Shown here: piece by piece, positions 1 through 8,381 of the stretch
Numbering within the stretch: the stretch's first letter is position 1
Layout: every line of letters starts with the position of its first letter
NCBI RefSeq assembly: GCF_030818575.1
Contig: NZ_JAUTAL010000001.1
Coordinates: 868,001 to 932,000 of the forward strand
Length of the DNA: 64,000 bases
Source of the DNA: Chryseobacterium camelliae
GTDB lineage: Bacteria > Bacteroidota > Bacteroidia > Flavobacteriales > Weeksellaceae
Reading direction: 5' to 3'
The notes under the pieces: generated by a model
Told to the model about the DNA's origin: nothing
Databases searched by the model: none
Seen by the model: only the letters and a program-made list of their open reading frames with translations
Position numbers and translations under genes: made by a program

Positions 1-2286
1 GAGTGTGACGAACCGGCTTTCGCGCTGATAGAAAAAGTGGCTCTGCTGATCTCTAAAGTTGATGCTGACAAAATTATTGTTGGTATTAAAGACATCAGTG
101 GCAGTAAGTTTAAGTGTCCCGGCGTTTTTCAGTACATTCATTTTAATTCCGATATCTATAAAAGAATTGGCACGAACACGATAGATGCCCTGGATGCATG
201 CACTATTGTAAGTTCCGCTGATTTCAGCTTTCAGTCCCGTCTTCTTATCAATCGAAAAAGATTGGTTGATCGATCCGGAAAAGGAAATCATATGGTTGTC
301 ATAACTGCCCGATAAGTAATCAGACTTCTCACGCTGGCGGTAAACATCGGCTAAGACATTCACATCCCACCAGTTCGCAGGCTTTACCTGTCCCGATAGA
401 CGCATGCCTGCCATGGCACTGAGGCCGAGGTTAGCCTGGGTACCATAATATCTTTTCGTCTCGTTATCCTGAATGTTAATATTGGTAAATACATCGCGGG
501 TAGAGGTGTAATATACCGTAAGGTTATAATTATGCCTGTAGGTATATCCTGCTTCCACACTGTGGACAAATGCAGGCTGCAAAGCCGGATTTCCTGCATA
601 GACACTGTACGGAGAAGAAAAACGTTTGGCTGGATTCAGCCGGTTGTATTCCGGGCGTTCTATGCGGTAGGCATAATTAAGCTGGAACTCATGGTTGTCA
701 TGAGGTTTATACTGAATGAAAGCTGTCGGGAACAGTTTAAAATAATTCCTTTCATTCAAAAGGTCCATATTCTGCTCGTATCCTCTGGTACGGGTATATT
801 CACCCCGCAGTCCCCCCTGGAAGCTCCAGGGTCCAACACTGCCCGATGCACTGATATATGCCGAAGCTACATTTTCAAGGTAAGTGAAATGGTTGCGGTT
901 GGCTTCCACTGCTGTCAATGTGCTGCCATCACGGTTGAAATAATCGAAAATACTGATGCTTTTTGTGCTGCTGTATTTGATTCCCGATGTTATTTCAAGC
1001 CCTTTCACAGATTTAAAATGATAATCCGCTTTCCCTGACAAAAGGCTGATATCCTGTGAACTTGGGGTGTAAATATTGAAAAAATAGGATGTCTTGCTAC
1101 CATCGGGCAGCAGGGTGACATTGTCTGTAAAAGACCGGTTGGTATTCCGGAAAGGAGAATAATCGAGATCAATATTTAGGCTGCTTTTTGCAGAATCGAG
1201 TTTGAGGTTGTAATTCAGGTTATAAGCATACTGGTCTCCCAGGGTAGTAGCATAGTTATCCGTATTTAAAATAGAATCCAGCTTCATGGCCGGCGAAGTG
1301 ATCTGGGTAGGGCTGCTGCCCCCGAATTTACCTTTCCGGTTATTTCCAGTCATGAGGAAACCGAGTACCTGATTATCAGAAACCTGGTAATCAACCCCAA
1401 GACGGTAATCATGGGTGTTTGAACGGTATACACTACGGCTGGTGCTGTTCCATAAAGAATTCCCGTAATTGACGAAAATATTATGATCCTGGATGGTTTG
1501 GCGATGGGTAAATCCGTAATTTCCATAGATATTCCATTTGTTTTTACGGTAACTGAAGGTCGTATTTCCTGTATAGCCGGTGTAAGTGCCCTGATTGATT
1601 CCGCCATTCAGGCTCAGGTTAAAGCCCTGCTTCTTTGCTTTTTTAGTAATGATATTGACGACTGAAGCTCCTTCAGCATCGAACCTTGCCGGAGGATTGG
1701 AAAAAATCTCCACCTGGGCGACCTGGTCCGAAGGCATTCCCTGTAGATAGGCTGCCAGATCATCTCCCGATAACTGCAACGGCTTTCCGTCAAGGTAAAT
1801 CCGGACATTCTTTCTGTTGGCTGTTACGTCATTGGCAGACGTGATCTGAATGCCCGGCGCTTTCATGAGGGCTTCCCAGGCACTTCCGCCTGAAGCAATT
1901 ATACTGTTTTCAACATTAAAGCTTACCCGGTCGATTTTCCTTTCGATCAGAGGCTTTTTTTTGGTCATGGTTACTTCCTCTATGACATGCTCCTTTTTCT
2001 GCAAAACAATAACCAGATTTTCTTTTGGAAGCTGTAGAGGTATTTCTACCTGTTGATAGCCAGAAAGTGTAGCAATCAGGGTATAAGTTCCGGGGGCAGG
2101 ATAAGACATGCTGAAATTTCCAAGATCGGAAAATACTGTGGTTACATTTTTCTGGTCTTTGGATAACGTAATCGTTGCGGCATCCAGCATCCGTCCTTCG
2201 GCATCCTGTATGATGCCTGGTTGAACGGTTTGGGCGTACAGAAGTCCTGATAAAAATAGCAGGAGAGATAAAATTGTATTTTTCAT
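1..2286 (-). CDS. TonB-dependent outer-membrane receptor, beta-barrel family (C-terminus cut by window edge)
   Basis: One open frame of 762 codons runs from an ATG at 2286 off the window edge. The first 19 residues form a signal peptide ending LLYAQ. A carboxypeptidase-regulatory-like fold follows (about 20-90), then a plug-like stretch with YLDGKPLQ, MPSDQVAQVEIFSNPPARFDAEGA and NIITKKAK motifs, then a long barrel rich in alternating aromatic and polar residues. This matches the TonB-linked receptors of the outer membrane beta-barrel family 3 type found in Bacteroidota. The substrate cannot be read from the sequence. It is divergent from a histidine kinase/response regulator pair and shares a regulatory region with it, so control by that pair is a fair inference. 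Confidence 0.9.
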   Translation of the reverse strand, partial: MKNTILSLLLFLSGLLYAQTVQPGIIQDAEGRMLDAATITLSKDQKNVTTVFSDLGNFSMSYPAPGTYTLIATLSGYQQVEIPLQLPKENLVIVLQKKEHVIEEVTMTKKKPLIERKIDRVSFNVENSIIASGGSAWEALMKAPGIQITSANDVTANRKNVRIYLDGKPLQLSGDDLAAYLQGMPSDQVAQVEIFSNPPARFDAEGASVVNIITKKAKKQGFNLSLNGGINQGTYTGYTGNTTFSYRKNKWNIYGNYGFTHRQTIQDHNIFVNYGNSLWNSTSRSVYRSNTHDYRLGVDYQVSDNQVLGFLMTGNNRKGKFGGSSPTQITSPAMKLDSILNTDNYATTLGDQYAYNLNYNLKLDSAKSSLNIDLDYSPFRNTNRSFTDNVTLLPDGSKTSYFFNIYTPSSQDISLLSGKADYHFKSVKGLEITSGIKYSSTKSISIFDYFNRDGSTLTAVEANRNHFTYLENVASAYISASGSVGPWSFQGGLRGEYTRTRGYEQNMDLLNERNYFKLFPTAFIQYKPHDNHEFQLNYAYRIERPEYNRLNPAKRFSSPYSVYAGNPALQPAFVHSVEAGYTYRHNYNLTVYYTSTRDVFTNINIQDNETKRYYGTQANLGLSAMAGMRLSGQVKPANWWDVNVLADVYRQREKSDYLSGSYDNHMISFSGSINQSFSIDKKTGLKAEISGTYNSACIQGIYRVRANSFIDIGIKMNVLKNAGTLKLTATDVFNTNNNFVSINFRDQQSHFFYQRESRFVTL

Positions 2287-2290
2287 AAGG

Positions 2291-2298
2291 CAAACCTA
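2291..2298 (-). promoter_or_regulatory. -7 promoter element of the TonB receptor gene
   Basis: On the minus strand the octamer TAGGTTTG matches the Bacteroidota -7 consensus TAnnTTTG. Only four bases (CCTT) separate it from the ATG at 2286, so the transcript would be leaderless or nearly so. The GTTAA array lies directly upstream, where a -33 element would be. Confidence 0.6.
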
Positions 2299-2310
2299 CG
2301 GCAGTTCCAT

Positions 2311-2365
2311 GTTAAGGCCCGTTAAGCAGGGTTAAACATCATTAACCAAGGTTAATTAAGGTTAA
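2311..2365. promoter_or_regulatory. Six-copy GTTAA array with 10-bp period, candidate response-regulator binding site
   Basis: GTTAA occurs at 2311, 2321, 2331, 2351 and 2361, and ATTAA at 2341. The pentamer is therefore repeated exactly every 10 bp, once per DNA turn, on one face of the helix. OmpR/PhoB-family regulators bind such phased direct repeats. The array sits between the divergent receptor and kinase genes and covers about -20 to -75 of the receptor promoter. Binding by the regulator encoded at 3870-4559 is inferred. Confidence 0.6.
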
Positions 2366-2416
2366 ATCTTCACCGGAAGGCTGTTTATTTTGGCTAATTA
2401 TCATCAAATTAGCGGT

Positions 2417-3880
2417 ATGAAATGGCTCTCCAACAGATATGCTTATCCTCTTGTTATTTTCGCCATGATCGCCAGTATCGGTCTACAGACTGCCTGGCTG
2501 ATCCAGCTTTTCCATGCCCAACAGGTACAGGTGAAGAGAGACCTGGACCAGGCCGTAGCCGATGCTGCCCGCATGAGCGAATACCTCAGTGTAGCTCCGG
2601 GCCATGAAAACAATGACAATTTCCGGAATTTCTTCCTTTCTCCGGAATGGTTACAGCTGAAGCAGGCCTATGCCAGTATGCTGAATATGGGAGTCAGCAG
2701 CCGGTTTGAGACGAAACTGAAAAACGACAGTACACTGATTAATATCAGATTGCTGATTGCCAATAAAAGATCCGGTCCGAAAAAAAGGAAGGTGATTTCT
2801 GTTTTTGATGATGGCGAAACCCTCGGATCAGTGATGGCGGCAGATAAAAAAGACATGCGGCGAATGGACAGTCTGGTAGAAGTTGAATGCAGAAAGCAGA
2901 ATATCAATGAAGACCGGTTTTTCATCCTGTACGATTATAACACAGGCCGGCCTGAATCTGAAAAAGACTTTAAGAGAGCAAAGAATGCAGATTATCAAAG
3001 CAGGCAATTAGGGTATAACCTTAATTTTTTTATCCATACCTATCAGCTGGTGGTGCCTTCCATTACTTATACAGTGGTTTACCGGATGCGGTATTACCTG
3101 ATTTCTTCATTGCTGATGATCCTGCTCACCGGCCTGGTTTTCCGGTTTCTTTTTAAAGTAATGCGCAGCCAGCGGCTGTATACCCAAGCCCGCCTTGCCT
3201 TTACCGGAAATATGACGCACGAGCTGAAAACACCAGTTGCTGTCATCGAAGCGGCCCTGGATTCCATTACCCGGTATAAGCTGGCTGAAGACCCTGTCCG
3301 GATGGAAAATTATCTGGCCATCAGTAAAAACGAAATTAACCGACTGAACCTGATGATTGATAAAGTATTGAGCCTGGAACAACTGGACAACGGTAAAATC
3401 AACCTGCGAACTGAACTGTACGATGTGCAGCAGGGATTAGAAAGTGTAGTATCCTCGATGAGATTACGTAACAGCAATGGTTCGGTACATATTGAATATA
3501 TCCCGTCTGAAGAACCCTGTTTCGTGAATGGGGATCCCGTTCATCTCACCAATGTTTTTTATAATCTGATGGATAATGCCATTAAATACAGTGGCCCTGA
3601 AGTACGCATTCAGGTTTTGTGTACATCGGTGGATGACCAGATTGTGGTAACAATCCAGGATAATGGTCCCGGGATTACAAAGATATATCACGAGCGTATC
3701 TTTGAACGGTTTTTCCGGATTCCTGAACATGCTGATATCCATACCGTAAAAGGAACCGGTCTCGGCCTTCATTATGTACAAGAGATTATTGCCATGCATG
3801 GTGGAAGCATCAAGGTTTTAGACAGGCCTGAAGGAGGAGCCGCTTTTATTATTTATTTACCCGCTTACCATGAAATATAA
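2417..3880 (+). CDS. Membrane sensor histidine kinase
   Basis: This is a two-component sensor of 487 residues. A first membrane segment (about 9-28) and a second (about 224-245) enclose a periplasmic domain of roughly 190 residues. The H-box MTHELKTP has the phospho-acceptor His at 268. The N-box (NLMDNAIKY), G1 (DNGPGI) and G2 (GTGLGL) ATP-binding motifs follow. A TTG at 2390 would add nine residues, but the ATG at 2417 sits directly before the membrane segment and is preferred. The 3' end overlaps the response regulator gene by 11 bp, so the two are co-translated. The layout resembles RprX-like kinases of Bacteroidota; the signal sensed is unknown. Confidence 0.9.
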   Translation: MKWLSNRYAYPLVIFAMIASIGLQTAWLIQLFHAQQVQVKRDLDQAVADAARMSEYLSVAPGHENNDNFRNFFLSPEWLQLKQAYASMLNMGVSSRFETKLKNDSTLINIRLLIANKRSGPKKRKVISVFDDGETLGSVMAADKKDMRRMDSLVEVECRKQNINEDRFFILYDYNTGRPESEKDFKRAKNADYQSRQLGYNLNFFIHTYQLVVPSITYTVVYRMRYYLISSLLMILLTGLVFRFLFKVMRSQRLYTQARLAFTGNMTHELKTPVAVIEAALDSITRYKLAEDPVRMENYLAISKNEINRLNLMIDKVLSLEQLDNGKINLRTELYDVQQGLESVVSSMRLRNSNGSVHIEYIPSEEPCFVNGDPVHLTNVFYNLMDNAIKYSGPEVRIQVLCTSVDDQIVVTIQDNGPGITKIYHERIFERFFRIPEHADIHTVKGTGLGLHYVQEIIAMHGGSIKVLDRPEGGAAFIIYLPAYHEI

Positions 3881-4559
3881 AGTATTGTATGCCGAGGATG
3901 AAGCTACCCTGGCTGAAATTATCACTGATGGACTAAAAACCAGCGGCTATGATGTGCAATTGGCAACTGACGGACAAAAGGCTCTGGAACTATTCCGGTC
4001 CGGAACACCTAATATCTGCGTCCTTGATATCATGATGCCTGTAAAGGATGGCTATACCTTAGCAGAAGATATCCGCAAACTGGATAGTAAAGTCCCGATT
4101 ATTTTTCTCAGTGCCAAATCTCTGGGTGAGGATGTGGTAAAAGGATTCAGAAGCGGTGGAAACGATTATTTGAAAAAGCCTTTTACTATGGGTGAACTGC
4201 TGGTACGTATGGAGGCCCTTCTCACCAGGTTTGGGAGTGCTCCTCCGCAGCACGCTTCGTCTTCCAATACCCGGATATTTGGTGGCTGTGAGCTGAATCT
4301 CGTTAGCCAGGAATTGAAAACGCCAAAAGAAAGCTATAAAATTTCCTACAAGGAAACCGCTATTCTTGAAATGCTGCTGGAAAACTGCAATGATTTGCTG
4401 CCCCGGCAGGCAGCACTCCTGAAAATCTGGGGTGATGACAGCTATTATAACGCCCGAAGTATGGATGTCTTCATGTCGCACCTGCGGAAAATGCTTAGAG
4501 ATGATCCGGATGTGGAACTGATGAGTATCAGGGGAGTAGGGTATAAGCTGATTTGCTGA
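3870..4559 (+). CDS. OmpR-family response regulator
   Basis: A DNA-binding response regulator of 229 residues. The receiver domain (1-120) has the acidic pocket AEDE and the phosphorylated Asp53 in VLDIMMPVKDGY, plus the conserved Lys in YLKKPF. The C-terminal winged helix (about 130-229) has the family signatures ILEMLLEN, RSMDVFMSHLRKML and IRGVGYKL. It overlaps the kinase gene and is its evident partner. Its likely target is the phased GTTAA array upstream of the kinase and the divergent receptor, which would give autoregulation and receptor control. It resembles RprY-type regulators, but the sequence does not fix an orthologue. Confidence 0.93.
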   Translation: MKYKVLYAEDEATLAEIITDGLKTSGYDVQLATDGQKALELFRSGTPNICVLDIMMPVKDGYTLAEDIRKLDSKVPIIFLSAKSLGEDVVKGFRSGGNDYLKKPFTMGELLVRMEALLTRFGSAPPQHASSSNTRIFGGCELNLVSQELKTPKESYKISYKETAILEMLLENCNDLLPRQAALLKIWGDDSYYNARSMDVFMSHLRKMLRDDPDVELMSIRGVGYKLIC

Positions 4560-4779
4560 TATACATTACCGATATCGCTATTAGACTTTCCAGAATACAG
4601 ATTTTATGTGATGCACACGGTATCTTGATGCTGGTTCCTGATAAAATTCAGTCATTTCATTAAATCCATGATAAAAATATGAATGATTACCGTTTATATA
4701 CAGGCTGAAACCTGCCATTTATCAAACACGGAATACAGTTTTCAGTAAATTTTGATACATTAGTTATAATATTTTAGAT

Positions 4780-5091
4780 ATGGAAATAAGCGTAACAGTA
4801 AAGCAGCTAGGAAGAAAGCACCCGCTTCTCAATGAAGAAAAAATGTCCATTTCCTCTGAAGAAGTACAGCTCTCGGTAGAAAGCCTGATCCGGCTCATTG
4901 TCCTGCAGCAGGTAGAGTCGTTCAATGCTAAATCTTTCGAACAGGAAGATCTTGACAGCATCAAGATTTTTGTCCATCATTTGGTGCATTGGAAACAGCA
5001 GTGCTTATGGCCTTATCCTGTGAAGGTTCTTCCAGTGGAGGCGGTGGAGGCATTTCATTCTTCGCGACAACAGTTTCAGGGGCACTGTTGA
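4780..5091 (+). pseudogene. Truncated remnant of an unrecognised gene
   Basis: The frame opens with MEISVTVKQLGRKHPLL and reads as normal charged helical protein up to about residue 65 (IKIFVHHLVHW). The rest (WPYPVKVLPVEAVEAF and on) is low quality and lies antisense to the lipoprotein remnant at 4961-5179. I read it as the 5' part of a gene whose 3' end was lost. I do not recognise the family. The alternative is an intact short gene of 103 codons. Confidence 0.35.
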
Positions 5092-5179
5092 CAAAGTCAG
5101 CATTTAATGCAACTTTATCTCCGGATTTGCTGCAATGGACAAACATCAGAAAACATATAGGCAGTAGAGATTTTTTCAT
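4961..5179 (-). pseudogene. Truncated lipoprotein gene, N-terminal part only
   Basis: The 72-residue product starts with a lipoprotein signal (MKKSLLPICFLMFVHC, Cys as lipidation site) and continues with a low-complexity periplasmic linker containing PPPPPLEEPSQ. It stops inside sequence that is sense-strand coding for the convergent remnant at 4780-5091. A signal plus linker with no folded domain suggests that the 3' part was deleted. Linkers of this kind are seen in DUF4349-type lipoproteins of the group, but that assignment is a guess. Confidence 0.4.
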
Positions 5180-5635
5180 AATACTGTTTTTACAATATTA
5201 AAGAAAAATAAGATAGGATAAGTTAATCTGGCTAAAGTATTCGTCCATTTCCAGTTTACATTAGGTCCACATTTTTGTTAATGCAAAGCTGGCTTTTACC
5301 ATGCATACTGTAAGCATATAGGCTTTATCAGCGACTCTCTGCTCAGTTTTCCTCCTTTTAATTTGCTTCATGATTATCATACTTTGCGTGAGTTTTATAT
5401 ATTTCCAGGCATGAATTCATGTTGGACAGGGAATTGATGTAATCATAAGCCTTTCTTACATGGCCTATCGTTATTTTTTTCACGCAAATTATTTTCTGCT
5501 GAATACTGATATTCCTAAAAGAGATTTTAGCAGTATATGTTGAAAATCTTTTGATCCTTGATCAATTTAAAAGGTTTTTACCCAGAACCACTGTCAAGGA
5601 ATACAATCAACCATATATTTTTCTATTTTTATCCT
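5180..5635. other. Gene-poor stretch with two overlapping small frames on the minus strand
   Basis: No clear gene. On the minus strand a GTG-started frame (5483 to 5358, 41 residues, start MKKITIGHVRKAYDYINSLS) is overlapped by an ATG-started frame (5371 to 5261, 36 residues, containing VADKAYMLTVCMVKASFALT). Both read like protein, and joined by one frameshift near 5360-5371 they would give a product of about 75 residues. I do not recognise it. It may be a decayed small gene. Confidence 0.3.
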
Positions 5636-6706
5636 ATGAAAAACAGTCTTTTAATCCTTTTGGGAATCCCGTTTTCAGTCTGTGCACAGGAAACGCAGAA
5701 ACTTACAGATGAAATGGCGATGAAACTGGCTGAAAAGCCTGTGCATTGCATCAATCAGGAATATCCTAATAAAACGGCCCATATCATCAACAATTCAGCT
5801 GAGGTTTCGCTGAGCCCGAGGGACCTGCATCCCGCTTTTTATGGATGTTTCGACTGGCATAGCTCTGTACACGGCCACTGGATGCTGGTCCGGCTGCTGA
5901 AAACAAAACCTAATCTGAAAGCGGCCAAAGAAATTGAGGCCATTCTCGACCGTTCCCTGACCAAAGAAAACCTTCAGGCAGAGGCAGATTATTTCACTAA
6001 ATATCAGCTTACCACCACTTTTGAACGAACTTACGGCTGGGCTTGGCTCCTTAAACTGGATGAAGAACTCACCACCTGGAACCATCCCAAGGCTAAACTA
6101 TGGCACCAGAACCTTAAGCCTTTGACGGATAAAATCCTGGACTCGTGGAAAACGTTCCTGCCTAAGCAGACCTATCCGAACCGGACCGGCGTTCATCCCA
6201 ACACAGCATTTGCCATGGCTTTTGCCATTGACTGGGCCAGAGCCAATCGTGACAAAGCTTTTGAAACCCAGCTTATGGAAAAGGCGAAATATTTTTACCT
6301 GAAAGATGAAAAAACACCGGCTTATCTGGAACCCGATGGCTCAGATTTCTTTTCCCCGAGCCTGGAAATCGCAGACCTGATGCGAAGGGTGCTTCCTCAG
6401 AAAGAATTTGTATTGTGGCTGAATAAATTTTATGAAAAACGCAGCCTGGAGAATATTGAAAAGATTCCTGTAGTGAGCGACCTGAGCGATTACCAGACGG
6501 TTCACCTGGTAGGACTGTCGTTTTCCAAAGCCTGGTGCATGAAAGGCATTGCTAAATCACTTCCTGCAGGCCATCCGCTGAAAAAGCAATTCAATGCCAT
6601 AGCCGGCACATTTTTGTCCAATGGCTTACCGTTGCTGTTTCAGGGGAATTACGGCGGCGACCACTGGCTTGCCAGTTTTGCGGTTTATGCGCTGGAAGAA
6701 GAGTAA
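5636..6706 (+). CDS. DUF2891 family secreted protein
   Basis: A 356-residue protein with a signal peptide (MKNSLLILLGIPFSVCA). The motif HPAFYGCFDWHSSVHGHWML (about 66-85) and the later TGVHPNTAFAM and PDGSDFFSPSLE are typical of DUF2891, a family with a predicted alpha/alpha-barrel-like helical fold and no firmly known activity. The frame is open 26 codons further upstream, but the ATG at 5636 begins the signal peptide and is preferred. It is a single gene, convergent with the Mpo1-like gene. Export to the periplasm is inferred from the signal peptide. Confidence 0.85.
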   Translation: MKNSLLILLGIPFSVCAQETQKLTDEMAMKLAEKPVHCINQEYPNKTAHIINNSAEVSLSPRDLHPAFYGCFDWHSSVHGHWMLVRLLKTKPNLKAAKEIEAILDRSLTKENLQAEADYFTKYQLTTTFERTYGWAWLLKLDEELTTWNHPKAKLWHQNLKPLTDKILDSWKTFLPKQTYPNRTGVHPNTAFAMAFAIDWARANRDKAFETQLMEKAKYFYLKDEKTPAYLEPDGSDFFSPSLEIADLMRRVLPQKEFVLWLNKFYEKRSLENIEKIPVVSDLSDYQTVHLVGLSFSKAWCMKGIAKSLPAGHPLKKQFNAIAGTFLSNGLPLLFQGNYGGDHWLASFAVYALEEE

Positions 6707-6763
6707 ATGATTACATAAATACTATGGATTGGATTTCAGGATGGAAATCGGCGGTAGATTACA

Positions 6764-7243
6764 TCAGTATCTGATGCCCGCTTTTTTCAGGATAAAGCTC
6801 AGCAGCCAGATGGGCCCAACAAGCAAAAACTGGAGGTCTTTAAGGAAGGATGGTTTTTTACCTTCTATTTTATGGCCTACAAACTGGAATATCCACGTCA
6901 AAATAAATACGGAAAGGTAGACTAGCCATGGCCTTTCCGAACGGGTATTCACCCCGAATGCAAAACTTTCCATCAAGACCATCAACAGCAGCATGATGCT
7001 GCCGATCAGAAAAGACAGCCGCATATAGAATAGGGTGACCAGAGCCATGGCCACAAGACTTACATAACTGATGCATCCGATATAGATGAAGCATATGGAC
7101 TTGGATGGAATCAGCGAAATGAAGCCCAGGATAGTCCAGAATATCAGGGGCACACAGATCCAGTGGATCAGTTTGTTGGTTGCATTTCTGTGGCTTTCCG
7201 CATATTCAGCAAAAAGCAGGTCAATTTTTCTCATATCGGTCAT
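6764..7243 (-). CDS. Mpo1/DUF962-like membrane protein
   Basis: A 159-residue protein with four hydrophobic segments. It carries the two family motifs near the ends: YAESHRNATNKLIHWICVP (about 14-32) and QFVGHKIEGKKPS (about 120-132). In yeast Mpo1 the histidines of these motifs bind iron for oxidation of 2-hydroxy fatty acids; the same role here is inferred from family membership. A second in-frame ATG three codons in (7234) is an equally possible start. It is divergent from the AraC regulator, with a gap of about 200 bp. Confidence 0.8.
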   Translation of the reverse strand: MTDMRKIDLLFAEYAESHRNATNKLIHWICVPLIFWTILGFISLIPSKSICFIYIGCISYVSLVAMALVTLFYMRLSFLIGSIMLLLMVLMESFAFGVNTRSERPWLVYLSVFILTWIFQFVGHKIEGKKPSFLKDLQFLLVGPIWLLSFILKKAGIRY

Positions 7244-7434
7244 TTGGAAAACACTAAAATAATAAAATTTTATAATTGAATTAAATGATCTATGCTGAAA
7301 ACTCAGGATTACTCAAAAAAGAAAGTAAATAGTAATAATCCATACGAATTCCAATAAAAATAATCGTCTTTAACTCCAGACCACAACTGCTGAAAAATAG
7401 GGAGACAATCAATCATCACCTCCTTTGAATTCCT

Positions 7435-7442
7435 TACATTTG
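7435..7442 (+). promoter_or_regulatory. -7 promoter element of the AraC regulator gene
   Basis: TACATTTG matches TAnnTTTG. Four bases (CGGT) separate it from the ATG at 7447, the same spacing as at 2291 and 61153. A near-leaderless transcript is predicted. I see no well-placed -33 TTG. Confidence 0.55.
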
Positions 7443-7446
7443 CGGT

Positions 7447-8292
7447 ATGTCTGTCCTGGAAAAATTCGGCGTTGAAATTTTCACACAACACAATATTTTC
7501 GAGCGTATTGCGCTTGATAAACCTTTCCGTACCGATAATCCGGCCTTCATTTTTATCAAGACCGGAACCATTAAGATGAAACAGCATTTCAGGGACCTGG
7601 AGCTTTCCGCCAATATGTTTATGGTAACAGATCCGCAAACGGTCTATGAAATGATTTCCGTGAGCGATGATTTCCAGTCCAGGATGGTATCGTACAAGCG
7701 GGAATTCATTTCAGCATTGTCATTAAAATTTAACAGGCTGATTACCTACCGGTATTTCCGGCAGCAGATGAATATCGGTGTTCCGTTTCAGGCTGATGAA
7801 ATGGAAGTGGTGTGGAAAAGCGTCAATTTTTTGAAATACATTCTGGATTCGGAGACAGACATGATTTATAAGAAAGAGATTGTAGAGCACCTTTTTTCCG
7901 TGTTTTGCTACCAGATGGCAGGAATTATCTCCAAAGAAGACAGCAATGCAATGAATCAGATGACCAGGCAGGAGGAGATTGTTTTTACCTTCCTGAATGA
8001 CCTGGCTAAATACCATCATACGGAGCGCAGTGTGGAATTCTATTCAGAACGGCAGTCGATTACAACCAGACATCTGTCGGCAGTTGTAAAAGAAGTGACG
8101 GGGAAGTCTGCGAGCCAGGTCATCGCACTTGTCGTCCTCAATGAAGCTAAAGTCTTATTAAACTCCTCCAAAAAGCCGGTTTCAGAAATTTCTTCTGTCC
8201 TTGGATTCAGCGATCCTTATTCTTTTTCACATTTTTTCAAGAAACATTTAGGCGAAAGTCCTTCACAATACAGAAATCAGTTCGAAAGCTGA
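7447..8292 (+). CDS. AraC-family transcriptional regulator
   Basis: A 281-residue regulator with an N-terminal cupin-like sensing part and a C-terminal AraC DNA-binding domain (about 185-280). The second helix-turn-helix shows the classic pattern PVSEISSVLGFSDPYSFSHFFKKHLGESPSQYR. The gene lies 90 bp upstream of a tolC-like, emrA-like, emrB-like operon on the same strand, so it is the obvious local regulator of that pump; AraC proteins usually activate. A pair of similar ACATTTGAACAT / AAACATTTG words at 8300-8335 could be its site, but this is inference. Confidence 0.9.
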   Translation: MSVLEKFGVEIFTQHNIFERIALDKPFRTDNPAFIFIKTGTIKMKQHFRDLELSANMFMVTDPQTVYEMISVSDDFQSRMVSYKREFISALSLKFNRLITYRYFRQQMNIGVPFQADEMEVVWKSVNFLKYILDSETDMIYKKEIVEHLFSVFCYQMAGIISKEDSNAMNQMTRQEEIVFTFLNDLAKYHHTERSVEFYSERQSITTRHLSAVVKEVTGKSASQVIALVVLNEAKVLLNSSKKPVSEISSVLGFSDPYSFSHFFKKHLGESPSQYRNQFES

Positions 8293-8331
8293 AATCTTAC
8301 ATTTGAACATCTTTTTCCAAACTTCAAACAT

Positions 8332-8361
8332 TTGTTTGACTTTCTTTGTGCCCTAACTTTG
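8332..8361 (+). promoter_or_regulatory. Promoter of the efflux operon
   Basis: TTG at 8332-8334 and TAACTTTG at 8354-8361 are 19 bp apart, the Bacteroidota consensus arrangement. The start codon at 8382 follows after 20 bp. Direct words CATTTG at 8300 and 8330 lie just upstream and may bind the AraC regulator. Confidence 0.65.
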
Positions 8362-8381
8362 CAACCGTAAAACAAGGTACA

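Noticed and set aside
532..1038. 168-codon plus-strand open frame
   Set aside because: It lies antisense within the continuous TonB receptor frame that starts at 2286.
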